Origin: Rhodospirillales bacterium
GTDB taxonomy: Bacteria; Pseudomonadota; Alphaproteobacteria; Rhodospirillales; Defluviicoccaceae
Length of the DNA stretch: 38,734 nt
Assembly (NCBI GenBank): GCA_007695045.1
Contig: REEP01000032.1
Span: 1-38,734, forward strand
Direction: 5' to 3'
In this document: positions 26,727 to 35,088 of the stretch, piece after piece
How positions within the stretch are numbered: the first letter of the stretch is position 1
Layout: each line of letters starts with the position of its first letter
Notes under the pieces: generated by a model
What the model saw: only the letters and a program-made list of their open reading frames with translations
What the model was told of the DNA's origin: nothing
Databases searched by the model: none
Translations under genes and position numbers: made by a program

Positions 26727-28196
26727 ATGCGCGAGCCGAGATCGTTGCTGGTGCCGCTGGTCGATGCCGTGGCGGGCGTGCGCGTGCTCTGCGTCGGTGA
26801 CGTGATGCTCGACCGCTACGTGGCCGGCACGGTGGAGCGGGTATCACCCGAGGCGCCGATCCCGGTCCTTACCGTGACCGGGCAGTCGGAGATGCTGGGC
26901 GGCGCCGGCAACGTTATCCGCAATCTGGCGGCACTCAACGCCAGTCCGCACTTGGTCGCTGCCGTGGGCAACGACGCGGCCGCCACAACGATCGCCCGGC
27001 AGTTGACGGCGCTCCACGATAGTGTGTTCACGCTGGTGCCGGAGGCGTCACGTCAGACCGCCGTCAAGGTGCGGTACCTGGCCGGTGGTCAGCAAATGCT
27101 GCGCGCCGACCACGAAACGCGCGCGCCTCTGGGGGAAGCCGCGCGGACGGCCGTGCGGGAGGCGGTAACCACCATGATGCCCGATGCGGCGGCGGTGGTG
27201 CTGTCCGATTACGGCAAGGGAGTGCTGGCGGAAGGCATCGCGGCGGAGGTGATCGCGGCTGCGCGCGCCGCGGCCAAGCCGGTCATCGTGGATCCCAAGG
27301 GCCGGGACTTCGGCCGCTATGCCGGGGCGGATGTGATCACGCCGAACCGGCTCGAGCTGTCGGAAGCGGCGTCGATGCCGGTGGCCACGGTCGACGATGT
27401 CGTGCGCGCAGCGCAGGCGCTGCTCGACGCCCACGGGTTCGGAGCCGTGCTGGCGACCCTTGGGAAGGATGGCATGGCGCTGGTCCCGCAAGGTGGCGCA
27501 CCGCTTTTGCTGGCGGCGGAAGCGCGCGAGGTGTTCGACGTCTCGGGTGCCGGTGACACCGTGGTTGCCACCCTGTCGGCGGCGCTTGCTGCCGGTGCAC
27601 CGTTGGCCGACGCGGCGGCGCTGGCCAATGCTGCCGCGGCCATCGTTGTCGGCAAGGTGGGAACCGCGGTGGCCTATGCCTCGGAACTGGTGGATGCGTT
27701 GCGTCACCAGGACATCTCGGCCGCGGAAGCCAAGATCGTCACACCGGGTTCGGCCCGGGACTGGACGGAAGGATGGCGCCGGCGATCCCTGAAGGTGGGC
27801 TTCACCAACGGCTGTTTCGATCTGCTCCACCCGGGCCACGTCTCCTTGCTGGCGCAGGCACGCCGGGTCTGCGATCGCCTGATCGTCGGGCTCAACAGCG
27901 ATACCTCGGTGGCACGTCTCAAGGGACCCGGTCGCCCGGTTCAGGGCGAGGCCGCGCGGGCCACCGTGCTGGCGTCCCTGGCCGACGTGGACATGGTGGT
28001 GATCTTCGCCGAGGACACGCCGCTCCGGCTCATCGAAGCCTTGCGCCCGGATGTCCTGATCAAAGGGGCGGACTATCGTCTCGATCAGGTGGTCGGCGCA
28101 GACTTGGTCCGGGGTTGGGGCGGGTCGGTTGTGCTCGCGCGCATCGAAGCCGGCCACAGCACCACCGCCACCATCGCGCGCCTGTCGACGCACTAG
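26727..28196 (+). CDS. hldE: Bifunctional heptose-7-phosphate kinase / heptose-1-phosphate adenylyltransferase
   Basis: Makes ADP-heptose for the LPS inner core in two non-consecutive steps. The N-terminal ribokinase-like kinase (about residues 1-320) shows DVMLDRYVAGTVERVSPEAPIP, the GGAGNVIRNLA motif and the catalytic FDVSGAGDTVVATL. The C-terminal nucleotidyltransferase (about 345-489) has FTNGCFDLLHPGHVSLL, GLNSDTSVARLKGPGRPV and DVLIKGADY. The total of 489 aa is normal. I prefer the ATG at 26727, which has GATGAGG six bases ahead, over the ATG at 26715; the frame is open much further up. With the PagL-like protein it is the second envelope-lipid gene in the window. Confidence 0.95.
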   Translation: MREPRSLLVPLVDAVAGVRVLCVGDVMLDRYVAGTVERVSPEAPIPVLTVTGQSEMLGGAGNVIRNLAALNASPHLVAAVGNDAAATTIARQLTALHDSVFTLVPEASRQTAVKVRYLAGGQQMLRADHETRAPLGEAARTAVREAVTTMMPDAAAVVLSDYGKGVLAEGIAAEVIAAARAAAKPVIVDPKGRDFGRYAGADVITPNRLELSEAASMPVATVDDVVRAAQALLDAHGFGAVLATLGKDGMALVPQGGAPLLLAAEAREVFDVSGAGDTVVATLSAALAAGAPLADAAALANAAAAIVVGKVGTAVAYASELVDALRHQDISAAEAKIVTPGSARDWTEGWRRRSLKVGFTNGCFDLLHPGHVSLLAQARRVCDRLIVGLNSDTSVARLKGPGRPVQGEAARATVLASLADVDMVVIFAEDTPLRLIEALRPDVLIKGADYRLDQVVGADLVRGWGGSVVLARIEAGHSTTATIARLSTH

Positions 28197-28211
28197 CCCG
28201 TGAACCCAAGG

Positions 28212-28255
28212 GCCCGGCGGCCCGGGTCTGCGACCCGCCGGCCTCGCCGCCGGGC
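28212..28255. terminator. GC-rich stem-loop after hldE
   Basis: GCCCGGCGG and CCGCCGGGC form 9-bp arms, with an inner hairpin CGGGT-CTGCG-ACCCG, starting 16 bases after the hldE stop. There is no T-run, so intrinsic termination is uncertain; it may instead protect the 3' end. Confidence 0.4.
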
Positions 28256-28296
28256 AACGCTTCCTTAGCACCTTGCCCGTATCAAGGAAGGGTTGC
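28254..28296. repeat. 13-bp inverted repeat between hldE and the next gene
   Basis: GCAACGCTTCCTT and AAGGAAGGGTTGC match at 12 of 13 positions around a 17-base loop. It overlaps the edge of the preceding stem-loop by two bases and lies about 85 bases upstream of the start at 28381. It could be part of a terminator or a leader structure. Confidence 0.45.
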
Positions 28297-28380
28297 GGCT
28301 GGACGGAGCGGGGAGCGAGCGAACGGCGGGTGCGGATAGCCGATCGCGCCATCTCCGGACCTGGAGTGAGGACTGGTTCC

Positions 28381-28815
28381 GTGTTTCCCACACAGACCAA
28401 TGCAGACGTGGCCAACACCAATGCAGGTGTGTCCAATGAACGTTACGATCCTGCCTGGGTCAGGACCCCACGCGGGCGGTACTTCCGGCTGGTCCACCTC
28501 GACCCCGAAGCGGAGGACCTGAGCGGGGCCGGTGGCGTTCTGGTGGTGTGGCATGCCGGGCTCTGGCCCGCCTGGGTTTATGTGGCGGCTGCCAGCGACT
28601 TGGCCCGGGCCCTGCACCACCTTGCCGACGACGACGACATCATGAGCTACGAGGCCAACGGGGGGCTTTACGTCACCTGGTCCTTCCTGCGCCCGGAGTA
28701 TCGGGACGGCGTCGTCGCGTATCTCGTGGAACGCCTGCGGCCCAAGGTCCTTCCCAACCCGGCCGCTGCCAACGCCGTGCCGATCCCGGTGCTGTCGCCG
28801 ACCGATCCGACCTGA
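28381..28815 (+). CDS. Protein of unknown function (144 aa)
   Basis: I do not recognise a family. The GTG at 28381 has GGAGTGAGGA about nine bases upstream and is preferred; the frame is open to a TTG at 28273. The product has a polar, Asn-rich N-terminus (QTNADVANTNAGVSNE), then a compact aromatic region with RGRYFRLVHLDPEAEDL, VLVVWHAGLWPAWVYVAA and SYEANGGLYVTWSFLRPEYRDGVVAYLVERLRP, and a short Pro-rich end. There is no signal peptide and no clear membrane helix. Codon use is like that of neighbouring genes and the aromatic blocks look conserved, so it is likely real. It is convergent with ecm. Confidence 0.65.
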   Translation: MFPTQTNADVANTNAGVSNERYDPAWVRTPRGRYFRLVHLDPEAEDLSGAGGVLVVWHAGLWPAWVYVAAASDLARALHHLADDDDIMSYEANGGLYVTWSFLRPEYRDGVVAYLVERLRPKVLPNPAAANAVPIPVLSPTDPT

Positions 28816-28833
28816 GGCCGGCGACGGCCTGCG

Positions 28834-30846
28834 TCAGGCCGCCGCGGGCTGGGTTCGTTCGACGATGTCGATGATATCCCCGATGATCGTGTTGATATCG
28901 AAATCCTTCGGCGTGTAGACCCGCGACACGCCCGCCTCGATCAGGGTCTTCGCGTCTTCCGGCGGGATAATCCCGCCGACCACGACCGGGACGTCGGTGA
29001 GGTCTGCTTCGCGCATGAGCCCCATCACCTCGGTGACCAGGGCCACGTGGGAACCGGAGAGGATGGACAGTCCGACCACGTGCACGCCCTCCTCCAGAGC
29101 GGCATCCACGATCTGCTGCGGGGTGAGGCGGATCCCTTCATAGACCACCTCCATGCCGGCGTCCCGGGCCCTGAGCGCGATCTGCTCGGCACCGTTGGAG
29201 TGCCCGTCCAGCCCGGGCTTGCCCACCAGGATCTTGATGCGGCGGCCGAACTTGTCGGTCAGCCCCTGCACGCGGCCGCGAACGTTCTGCAAAGCCGCGG
29301 CATCGGTGGTGACGGCGGCTTGGCCCACGCCGGTCGGAGCGCGGTACTCGCCGAAAATTTCCCGCAGGCAGCCGGCCCATTCCCCGGTGGTCACCCCGGC
29401 GTGGGCACAGGCGATCGAGGGTGGCATGATGTTGCGGCCTTCCTTGGCCGCCGTGGCGAGGTCGGTCAGGGCGGCGTCCACCTTGGCTTGGTCGCGGCTT
29501 TCGCGCCAAGCCTGGAGGCTCCGGATCTGGTTCGCCTCGCTGCCGGGATCGATGGTCATGATGCTGCCGGCGCCGGTGGAGAGCGGCGACGGCTCGGCCT
29601 CGACGAACTTGTTGACGCCCACGACCACCTGAGAGCCTTCCTCGATGGCAGCGAGCCGCTTGGCATTGGACTCCACCAGGCGCTGCTTGAGGTAGCTGGA
29701 TTCCACGGCACGGACGGCGCCACCCACCTCGTCGATGCGCTTCAGTTCCTCCCGCGCCTCGTACTTGAGAGACTCCACCTTCTCGGCGATCACCCGTGAG
29801 CCGTCGAACAGGTCATCATATTCCAGCAGGTCGGTCTCGAACGCCACGATCTGTTGCAGCCGGAGCGACCACTGCTGGTCCCACGGGCGCGGCAGGCCCA
29901 GCGCCTCGTTCCAGGCCGGAAGCTGCACGGCCCGGGCGCGGGCATTCTTCGACAGGACCACGGCCAGCATTTCCAGCAGGATGCGGTAGACGTTGTTCTC
30001 CGGCTGCTGTTCGGTCAGGCCGAGGGAATTGACCTGCACCCCATAGCGGAAACGCCGATACTTGGGATCGGTAATGCCGTAGCGCTGTTCGGTGACCTCA
30101 TCCCACAATTCGGTGAAGGCCCGCATCTTGCAAAGCTCGGTGATGACGCGGATCCCGGCATTACAGAAGAAGCTGATGCGCCCCACCACCTGCGGCATCT
30201 CCGCCTCCGGTACCTGGCCCGAGGCCTTGACCGCATCGAGGACGGCAAGCGCGGTCGCGAGGGAGAAGGCCAGTTCCTGCACCGGCGTCGCGCCGGCTTC
30301 CTGAAGGTGGTAGGAGCAGACGTTGATCGGGTTCCACTTGGGAACTTCTTTGTACGTAAAGCAAATCATGTCCGAGGTCAGGCGCATGGAAGGAGTCGGC
30401 GGGAAGATGTAGGTGCCGCGCGACAGGTATTCCTTGATGATGTCGTTCTGGGTCGTGCCCTGCAGCTTGTCGCGCGCGATGCCCTGACGTTCCGCCGCCG
30501 CGATGTACAGCGACATCAACCAGGCCGCCGGCGCATTGATGGTCATGGAAGTATTCATTTGATCGAGGGGAATGCCCTCGACCAGTGTCTCCATGTCGCC
30601 CAAGTGACAGACCGGCACGCCCACCTTGCCGACTTCGCCGCGGGCCAGGACGTGATCGGAGTCGTAGCCGGTCTGGGTCGGCAGATCGAAGGCAATGGAG
30701 AGACCAGTCTGACCGCGTGCAAGATTCTTGCGATAAAGCGCGTTGGACTCCTTCGCCGACGCGTAGCCGGAATAGGTGCGGATCAACCACGGCTTGTCAC
30801 GCGGTGGGGCTTGCTTCCGTGCTGCGGTCGCTAGTGTCTCGGTCAT
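28834..30846 (-). CDS. ecm: Ethylmalonyl-CoA mutase
   Basis: Adenosylcobalamin-dependent mutase converting (2R)-ethylmalonyl-CoA to methylsuccinyl-CoA in the EMC pathway (also named meaA). The 670 aa begin PWLIRTYSGYASAKESNALYR, the Ecm-type start, with a substrate-binding barrel (about residues 20-510; FDLPTQTGYDSDH, MNTSMTINAPAAWLM) and a C-terminal B12 domain (about 530-665) whose lower-ligand motif DxHxxG is in GLDGHSNGAEQIALRARDAG. It is a single-chain homodimeric type, unlike the MutA/MutB form. The ATG at 30846 has GGAGGGAGG upstream, so the longer open frame is not used. It is divergent from ccr and shares a 285-bp control region with it. Confidence 0.95.
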   Translation of the reverse strand: MTETLATAARKQAPPRDKPWLIRTYSGYASAKESNALYRKNLARGQTGLSIAFDLPTQTGYDSDHVLARGEVGKVGVPVCHLGDMETLVEGIPLDQMNTSMTINAPAAWLMSLYIAAAERQGIARDKLQGTTQNDIIKEYLSRGTYIFPPTPSMRLTSDMICFTYKEVPKWNPINVCSYHLQEAGATPVQELAFSLATALAVLDAVKASGQVPEAEMPQVVGRISFFCNAGIRVITELCKMRAFTELWDEVTEQRYGITDPKYRRFRYGVQVNSLGLTEQQPENNVYRILLEMLAVVLSKNARARAVQLPAWNEALGLPRPWDQQWSLRLQQIVAFETDLLEYDDLFDGSRVIAEKVESLKYEAREELKRIDEVGGAVRAVESSYLKQRLVESNAKRLAAIEEGSQVVVGVNKFVEAEPSPLSTGAGSIMTIDPGSEANQIRSLQAWRESRDQAKVDAALTDLATAAKEGRNIMPPSIACAHAGVTTGEWAGCLREIFGEYRAPTGVGQAAVTTDAAALQNVRGRVQGLTDKFGRRIKILVGKPGLDGHSNGAEQIALRARDAGMEVVYEGIRLTPQQIVDAALEEGVHVVGLSILSGSHVALVTEVMGLMREADLTDVPVVVGGIIPPEDAKTLIEAGVSRVYTPKDFDINTIIGDIIDIVERTQPAAA

Positions 30847-30866
30847 GATCCTCCCTCCTCCTCGGA

Positions 30867-30884
30867 CCGTGCGTGCGCGCACGG
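30867..30884. promoter_or_regulatory. Inverted repeat upstream of ecm
   Basis: CCGTGCG-TGCG-CGCACGG is a perfect 7-bp inverted repeat 20 bases upstream of the ecm ATG, so it falls in the promoter or the leader of ecm. Its role is unknown. Confidence 0.35.
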
Positions 30885-30940
30885 CGCGGGTGCAATCCCT
30901 TGGCAAAGCGCCGCATCCGGGCGCTGTCACAAAGCCTACG

Positions 30941-30964
30941 TTAGCAAATTGTGCATTGCGAAAA
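30941..30964. promoter_or_regulatory. TTTGCAAA-like half sites in the ecm/ccr control region
   Basis: TTAGCAAA is followed after six bases by ATTGCGAA. Short-chain acyl-CoA regulators of the RamB/PccR (ScfR) group are known to bind repeats of TTTGCAAA. The AT-rich match, lying between two EMC genes, is suggestive, but neither half is perfect and no ScfR gene is in the window. Confidence 0.3.
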
Positions 30965-31082
30965 AAGAGCCAAGCAGCTACAACGATTCTTCGGCTGGTG
31001 ACCAAGCGCCGCCGATGCTGCGGATACCGGGGGGCGAAAGGCCAAGGGTGCTCTTCGCGTGAAGCGGTGGACGGCGATGCGC

Positions 31083-31111
31083 TTGCGGCAAAAACCAGAG
31101 AACACTTTTAA
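31083..31111 (+). promoter_or_regulatory. Candidate sigma-70 promoter for ccr
   Basis: TTGCGG, a 17-base spacer and TTTTAA match the spacing of a housekeeping promoter, though the -10 is only partly consensus. It would give a short leader of about 14 bases before the ATG, with GGAGGGA (31120-31126) as ribosome site. Confidence 0.3.
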
Positions 31112-31131
31112 CCGCTCGCGGAGGGAACAGA

Positions 31132-32886
31132 ATGCCTAAGGAACTCTACGACATCGGTGATGCGCCGCCTCTCGGAGAAGTGCCGGCGAAGATGCACGCT
31201 TGGCTGATCCGTGCGGAGCGCTTTGGTCAGCCGACGACGGCGTTCCAGAAAGAGGTGATCGACGTTCCCGACATCAAGGACGACGAAGTCCTGGTCTACG
31301 TCATGGCCGCCGGCATCAACTATAACAACGTGTGGGCGGGCCTCGGTCTTCCCATCGATGTCATCAAGGCCCGCAACAAGCAGGGCGAACCCGAAGATTT
31401 CCATATCGGCGGCAGCGATGCCTCCGGGATCGTCTACAAGACCGGCAAGGGCGTCACCAACTTGAAAGTGGGTGACGAGGTGGTGGTCCACTGCGGCAAG
31501 TGGAGCCAGGACTGCCCCATGGTGAAGGCTGGTGTCGATCCGATGTATTCCCCCACCTTCCGGATCTGGGGGTACGAAACCAACTACGGCAGCTTCGCCC
31601 AGTTCACCCCGGTGCAGGCGCACCAATGCATGCCGAAGCCGGCCCACATGACCTGGGAAGAGGCGGCGGCCTACACCCTGGTGGGCGCCACGGCGTGGCG
31701 GATGCTGCACGGCTGGCCCGAGCACAAGATGAAGCCGGGTGACCCGGTGCTGATCTGGGGCGGTGCCGGCGGCCTTGGCTCCATGGCGATCCAGATCGTC
31801 AAGGCGGCGGGCGCAATCCCCATCGCGGTGGTCTCCGGCGAGGACAAGATCGATTACTGCATGCAGCTGGGCGCCAAGGGCTGCATCAACCGAAAGAACT
31901 TCGACCATTGGGGGATGCTGCCCCATTGGAAGGACTCGGTGGGATATGCCAACTGGCTCAAGGGCGTACGGAAGTTCGGCTCGGCGTTCTGGGAAGTCCT
32001 GGGCGAGAAGCGGGCCCCCACCATCGTGTTCGAGCATCCGGGCGAATCCACCATCCCGACGTCCATGTTCCTGTGCGAGACCGGCGGCATGGTGGTGATC
32101 TGCGCCGGCACCACCGGCTACAACGCCACCGTCGACCTGCGCTACCTGTGGATGCGGCAGAAGCGGGTTCAGGGCTCCCACTTCGCCAATGACGACCAAG
32201 CATACGCGATGAATGATCTGGCACTGAAGGGCATGCTTGATCCCTGCATGTCCCGGGCGTTTCCCTACGACGACATCCCGACCGTGCATCAGTTGATGCA
32301 TGACAACCTGCATCCCCACGGCAACATGGCGGTGCTGATCTGCGCACCCGATTTCGGGCTGGGCAAGACCGCCCAGGCGCCGCGCATGCAGCCGCAGGCC
32401 ACCCTGCCCGCGGACGATCGCCATGACACCCCGCATCCGTATCCGCTGTCCGCGCCGCTTCCCAGCGTCGATGGCGCCATCGAGGAGATCACCATCGTCG
32501 ATGACGGCACCAAGGTGCGCGATCACATGCATCCGGGAATCATCTCCTGTGACCGCTCGGACAAACTGTTGGAGGCGGCCAAGCGGATGGTCGACAGCGA
32601 CGTGCACGCGCTCGTCGTGATCGAAGGGGATCGCGCCGTCGGCGTGTTGTCGCAGACGGACATCGTGCTGGCACGGCAGGGGCGCACGATCGACGACGTC
32701 AAGCGGTTCACCGTCGGCGACTGGATGACCGAGGGCTGCGCCACCGTGGACGTCGGCGACCCCATGAGCCGGGCGATCACGGCCATGATGAAGCAGCGCA
32801 TCCATCGCTTGGTGGTGACGGAGGGCGGGAAGCCGGTGGGTGTCCTGTCCATGACCGACATTGTCCGCAAGGCGATGGTGACGTGA
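31132..32886 (+). CDS. ccr: Crotonyl-CoA carboxylase/reductase fused to a CBS-domain pair
   Basis: Key EMC-pathway enzyme: NADPH-dependent reductive carboxylation of crotonyl-CoA to (2S)-ethylmalonyl-CoA. Residues 1 to about 410 are a normal Ccr of the MDR fold: [12 protein letters not shown] (61-72), [13 protein letters not shown] (146-158), the nucleotide-binding [13 protein letters not shown], and QGSHFANDD. The Asn in the first, Glu in the second and His in the last appear to match residues described as holding CO2 in Kitasatospora Ccr. Usual length is about 430 aa; this one has 584. After a Pro-rich linker (about 411-455) come two CBS motifs, [20 protein letters not shown] to DIVLARQG (about 461-515) and [19 protein letters not shown] to [10 protein letters not shown] (about 525-583), with no stop between. 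CBS pairs bind adenine nucleotides in many enzymes, so allosteric control is inferred. A strong hairpin terminator follows. Confidence 0.94.
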   Translation: MPKELYDIGDAPPLGEVPAKMHAWLIRAERFGQPTTAFQKEVIDVPDIKDDEVLVYVMAAGINYNNVWAGLGLPIDVIKARNKQGEPEDFHIGGSDASGIVYKTGKGVTNLKVGDEVVVHCGKWSQDCPMVKAGVDPMYSPTFRIWGYETNYGSFAQFTPVQAHQCMPKPAHMTWEEAAAYTLVGATAWRMLHGWPEHKMKPGDPVLIWGGAGGLGSMAIQIVKAAGAIPIAVVSGEDKIDYCMQLGAKGCINRKNFDHWGMLPHWKDSVGYANWLKGVRKFGSAFWEVLGEKRAPTIVFEHPGESTIPTSMFLCETGGMVVICAGTTGYNATVDLRYLWMRQKRVQGSHFANDDQAYAMNDLALKGMLDPCMSRAFPYDDIPTVHQLMHDNLHPHGNMAVLICAPDFGLGKTAQAPRMQPQATLPADDRHDTPHPYPLSAPLPSVDGAIEEITIVDDGTKVRDHMHPGIISCDRSDKLLEAAKRMVDSDVHALVVIEGDRAVGVLSQTDIVLARQGRTIDDVKRFTVGDWMTEGCATVDVGDPMSRAITAMMKQRIHRLVVTEGGKPVGVLSMTDIVRKAMVT

Positions 32887-33023
32887 TGCCTGACGACGGC
32901 GCGATTTGCGCCTTGTCACCCGCCGCGGCCACGGTCACATAAGAGGGTTGAAGATCTTGCCCCATTTGTCGATCGGACCGTTTGCCCGACCGGGTCGGCT
33001 GGTGACCGATGTGAAGTGCGATA

Positions 33024-33049
33024 GGGGCCGGATGCATCCGGCCCCTTTT
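33024..33049 (+). terminator. Rho-independent terminator after ccr
   Basis: GGGGCCGGAT-GC-ATCCGGCCCC, a perfect 22-bp palindrome, is followed by TTTT. It lies about 135 bases after the ccr stop and 40 before the mcd start, so mcd probably has its own promoter or depends on read-through. Confidence 0.85.
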
Positions 33050-33088
33050 GTTTCAGACCAAGTGGATTGTTAGGGAGAGGAAAACACC

Positions 33089-34777
33089 ATGGATGCCGCA
33101 GCCCTTGAGAAGACTCCGGCGACCGAGACCGCGATCGTTGTTCCCGACCTGATCCCCACCTGCGAGGATGCGTACAGCGCGGCCCAGCATCTGCTGGTGG
33201 AGGTGCGCAAGAATGTGTCGCACATGGTGATCCGCAATGGCCGGATTCAAGCCGACCTGGTGGATCAACATCAATTCGCCGCCCATGGCTATGCCTGGCT
33301 TGCCACCTATGTGTCCGCCTTGCGGGCGATGCTGGCCTGGGCGGAACGCCTTCAGGGGGAGGGCAAGCTGGGTGAGCTGGAAGCGCTCTACCTCCAGTCT
33401 GCGTTCGGGGAATACCTGGGTCAGATGGTTGGCGGCATCCCGATGTCGCAGGTAGAACTGGTACGGCCCAACGACATGGGCGTGTCCGACGACGCCGTGC
33501 ACGCTTTCTTCGTTCCGGCGGTAGCCACCCTGATCAAGCGCGGCAACACCGATGCGGTGCGGATGCGCATCGCGGCGCTGATCGCCGATCACCAGTTCGG
33601 CAATCTCGGCCTCGAAGAAACGGACGAGATGATCCGTGACCAGTTCCGCCGCTGGAGCGAGGAGAAGGTGGTGCCGTTCGCCCATGGCTGGCACGAGCGC
33701 GACGAGCTGATCCCGATGGAGATCATCGAGGAAATGGCCGAACTGGGCGTGTTCGGACTGACCATCCCGGAGGAGTTCGGCGGCCTCGGCATGAGCAAGC
33801 AGGCCATGTGCGTGGTCACCGAGGAATTGAGCCGCGCCTACATCGGCGTCGGTTCCTTGGGCACCCGATCAGAGATTGCGGCTGAGCTGATCCGGCTCGG
33901 CGGCACCGACGATCAGAAGGCCCATTTCCTGCCCAAGCTGGCTTCGGGCGATATCCTGCCGACGGCTGTGTTCACCGAGCCCAACACCGGGTCCGACCTG
34001 GGGTCGCTGCGGACCCGGGCGGTGCGTGACGGCGACGTCTACCGTGTCACCGGCAACAAGACCTGGATCACCCACGCCGCCCGCACCGACCTCATGACCC
34101 TGCTCGCCCGGACCGACCCCAACGAGAAAGGGTACAAGGGCCTCAGCATGTTCCTGGCCGAAAAGCCCCGCGGCACCGACGAGAATCCGTTCCCGGCCGA
34201 GGGCATGACCGGCGGCGAGATCGAGGTGCTGGGCTACCGCGGCATGAAGGAATACGAGATCGGCTTCGACGCCTTCGAGGTGCCGGCGGCCAACCTGCTC
34301 GGCCGAGCGGAAGGCAATGGCTTCAAACAGTTGATGGCCACATTCGAGAGTGCCCGCATCCAGACCGCGGCGCGGGCTGTGGGCGTGGCCCAGAACGCTA
34401 TGGAACTCGGCCTGCAGTACGCGCAGGAGCGGGTCCAGTTCGACCGCCCGATCTTCCAGTTTCCCCGCGTTGCCGGCAAACTCGCCTGGATGGCGGTCGA
34501 AACCATGGTGGCCCGCCAAATCACCTTCGACGCCGCCCGGCAGAAGGACCTGGATCAGCGCTGCGATATCGAGGCCGGGATGGCCAAGCTGCTGGCCGCC
34601 CGGGTGGCTTGGTCCAGCGCCGACAATGCCGTCCAGATCCACGGCGGCAACGGCTACGCGCTGGAGTACCCGATCTCCCGGGTGCTGTGCGACGCCCGCA
34701 TCCTCAACGTGTTCGAGGGGGCGGCCGAGATCCAGGCGCATGTGATCGCTCGCGGCCTGCTCGCGTCCCGAACCTGA
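33089..34777 (+). CDS. mcd: (2S)-methylsuccinyl-CoA dehydrogenase
   Basis: FAD-dependent acyl-CoA dehydrogenase oxidising (2S)-methylsuccinyl-CoA to mesaconyl-CoA, the EMC step after the mutase. The 562 aa exceed ordinary acyl-CoA dehydrogenases (about 380) by an N-terminal helical domain of about 170 residues, which is typical of Mcd. The core shows TIPEEFGGLGMSK (about residues 227-239), FTEPNTGSDLGSLRTRA (about 295-311), GNKTWITHAARTDL and QIHGGNGYALEYPISRVLCDARI. The catalytic base position is the Glu in VFEGAAEIQ near 542. The ATG at 33089 follows GGGAGAGG. A long stem-loop lies directly after the stop. The assignment is strengthened by ccr and ecm next door. Confidence 0.94.
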   Translation: MDAAALEKTPATETAIVVPDLIPTCEDAYSAAQHLLVEVRKNVSHMVIRNGRIQADLVDQHQFAAHGYAWLATYVSALRAMLAWAERLQGEGKLGELEALYLQSAFGEYLGQMVGGIPMSQVELVRPNDMGVSDDAVHAFFVPAVATLIKRGNTDAVRMRIAALIADHQFGNLGLEETDEMIRDQFRRWSEEKVVPFAHGWHERDELIPMEIIEEMAELGVFGLTIPEEFGGLGMSKQAMCVVTEELSRAYIGVGSLGTRSEIAAELIRLGGTDDQKAHFLPKLASGDILPTAVFTEPNTGSDLGSLRTRAVRDGDVYRVTGNKTWITHAARTDLMTLLARTDPNEKGYKGLSMFLAEKPRGTDENPFPAEGMTGGEIEVLGYRGMKEYEIGFDAFEVPAANLLGRAEGNGFKQLMATFESARIQTAARAVGVAQNAMELGLQYAQERVQFDRPIFQFPRVAGKLAWMAVETMVARQITFDAARQKDLDQRCDIEAGMAKLLAARVAWSSADNAVQIHGGNGYALEYPISRVLCDARILNVFEGAAEIQAHVIARGLLASRT

Positions 34778-34785
34778 GCGGATGC

Positions 34786-34826
34786 CCCCGGACCGGCACG
34801 CAAAACCTTGCGGCGCCGGTCCGGGG
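34786..34826. repeat. Long stem-loop after mcd
   Basis: CCCCGGACCGGC and GCCGGTCCGGGG form a perfect 12-bp outer stem, with a CGCAA-AACC-TTGCG inner stem. It starts nine bases after the mcd stop. No T-run follows, so it may be a weak terminator or an mRNA-stabilising 3' structure. Confidence 0.65.
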
Positions 34827-34874
34827 CTCGATCTCGACCGTGACAAACCGCCGGGGCGATGCCATATCTCGACC

Positions 34875-35066
34875 ATGCAAACGATACTCCCTTTCCTTCT
34901 CGTCGGGGCCATGCTGGCCACCGTCGGAGCCCTGTTTGCCGGCGTGATCGGGTTCGCGTTCAACATCGGCAGCAAGCATTCGACCCGTCTGATGACGGCG
35001 CGCGTGATGCTGCAGGGCTTGGCGTTGGCCGTGTTCGGGCTGATGGCCCTGATCTCGATGACCTGA
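34875..35066 (+). CDS. Small twin-transmembrane protein
   Basis: A 63-aa membrane protein with two helices (PFLLVGAMLATVGALFAGVIGF and VMLQGLALAVFGLMALISM) joined by a short loop, NIGSKHSTRLMTAR. This matches the widespread alphaproteobacterial twin transmembrane protein family, which shares its layout with HIG1-type respiratory supercomplex factors; function is unknown. The ATG at 34875 is chosen because residues encoded upstream are low-complexity and overlap the mcd stem-loop. It lies 22 bp ahead of the adenosyltransferase gene and is probably cotranscribed with it. Confidence 0.8.
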   Translation: MQTILPFLLVGAMLATVGALFAGVIGFAFNIGSKHSTRLMTARVMLQGLALAVFGLMALISMT

Positions 35067-35088
35067 CCCGGTCTTTCAGGGGGATGTG

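Noticed and set aside
31108-32919. 603-codon minus frame antisense to ccr
   Set aside because: It is His/Asp-rich shadow coding opposite a clear Ccr-CBS protein.
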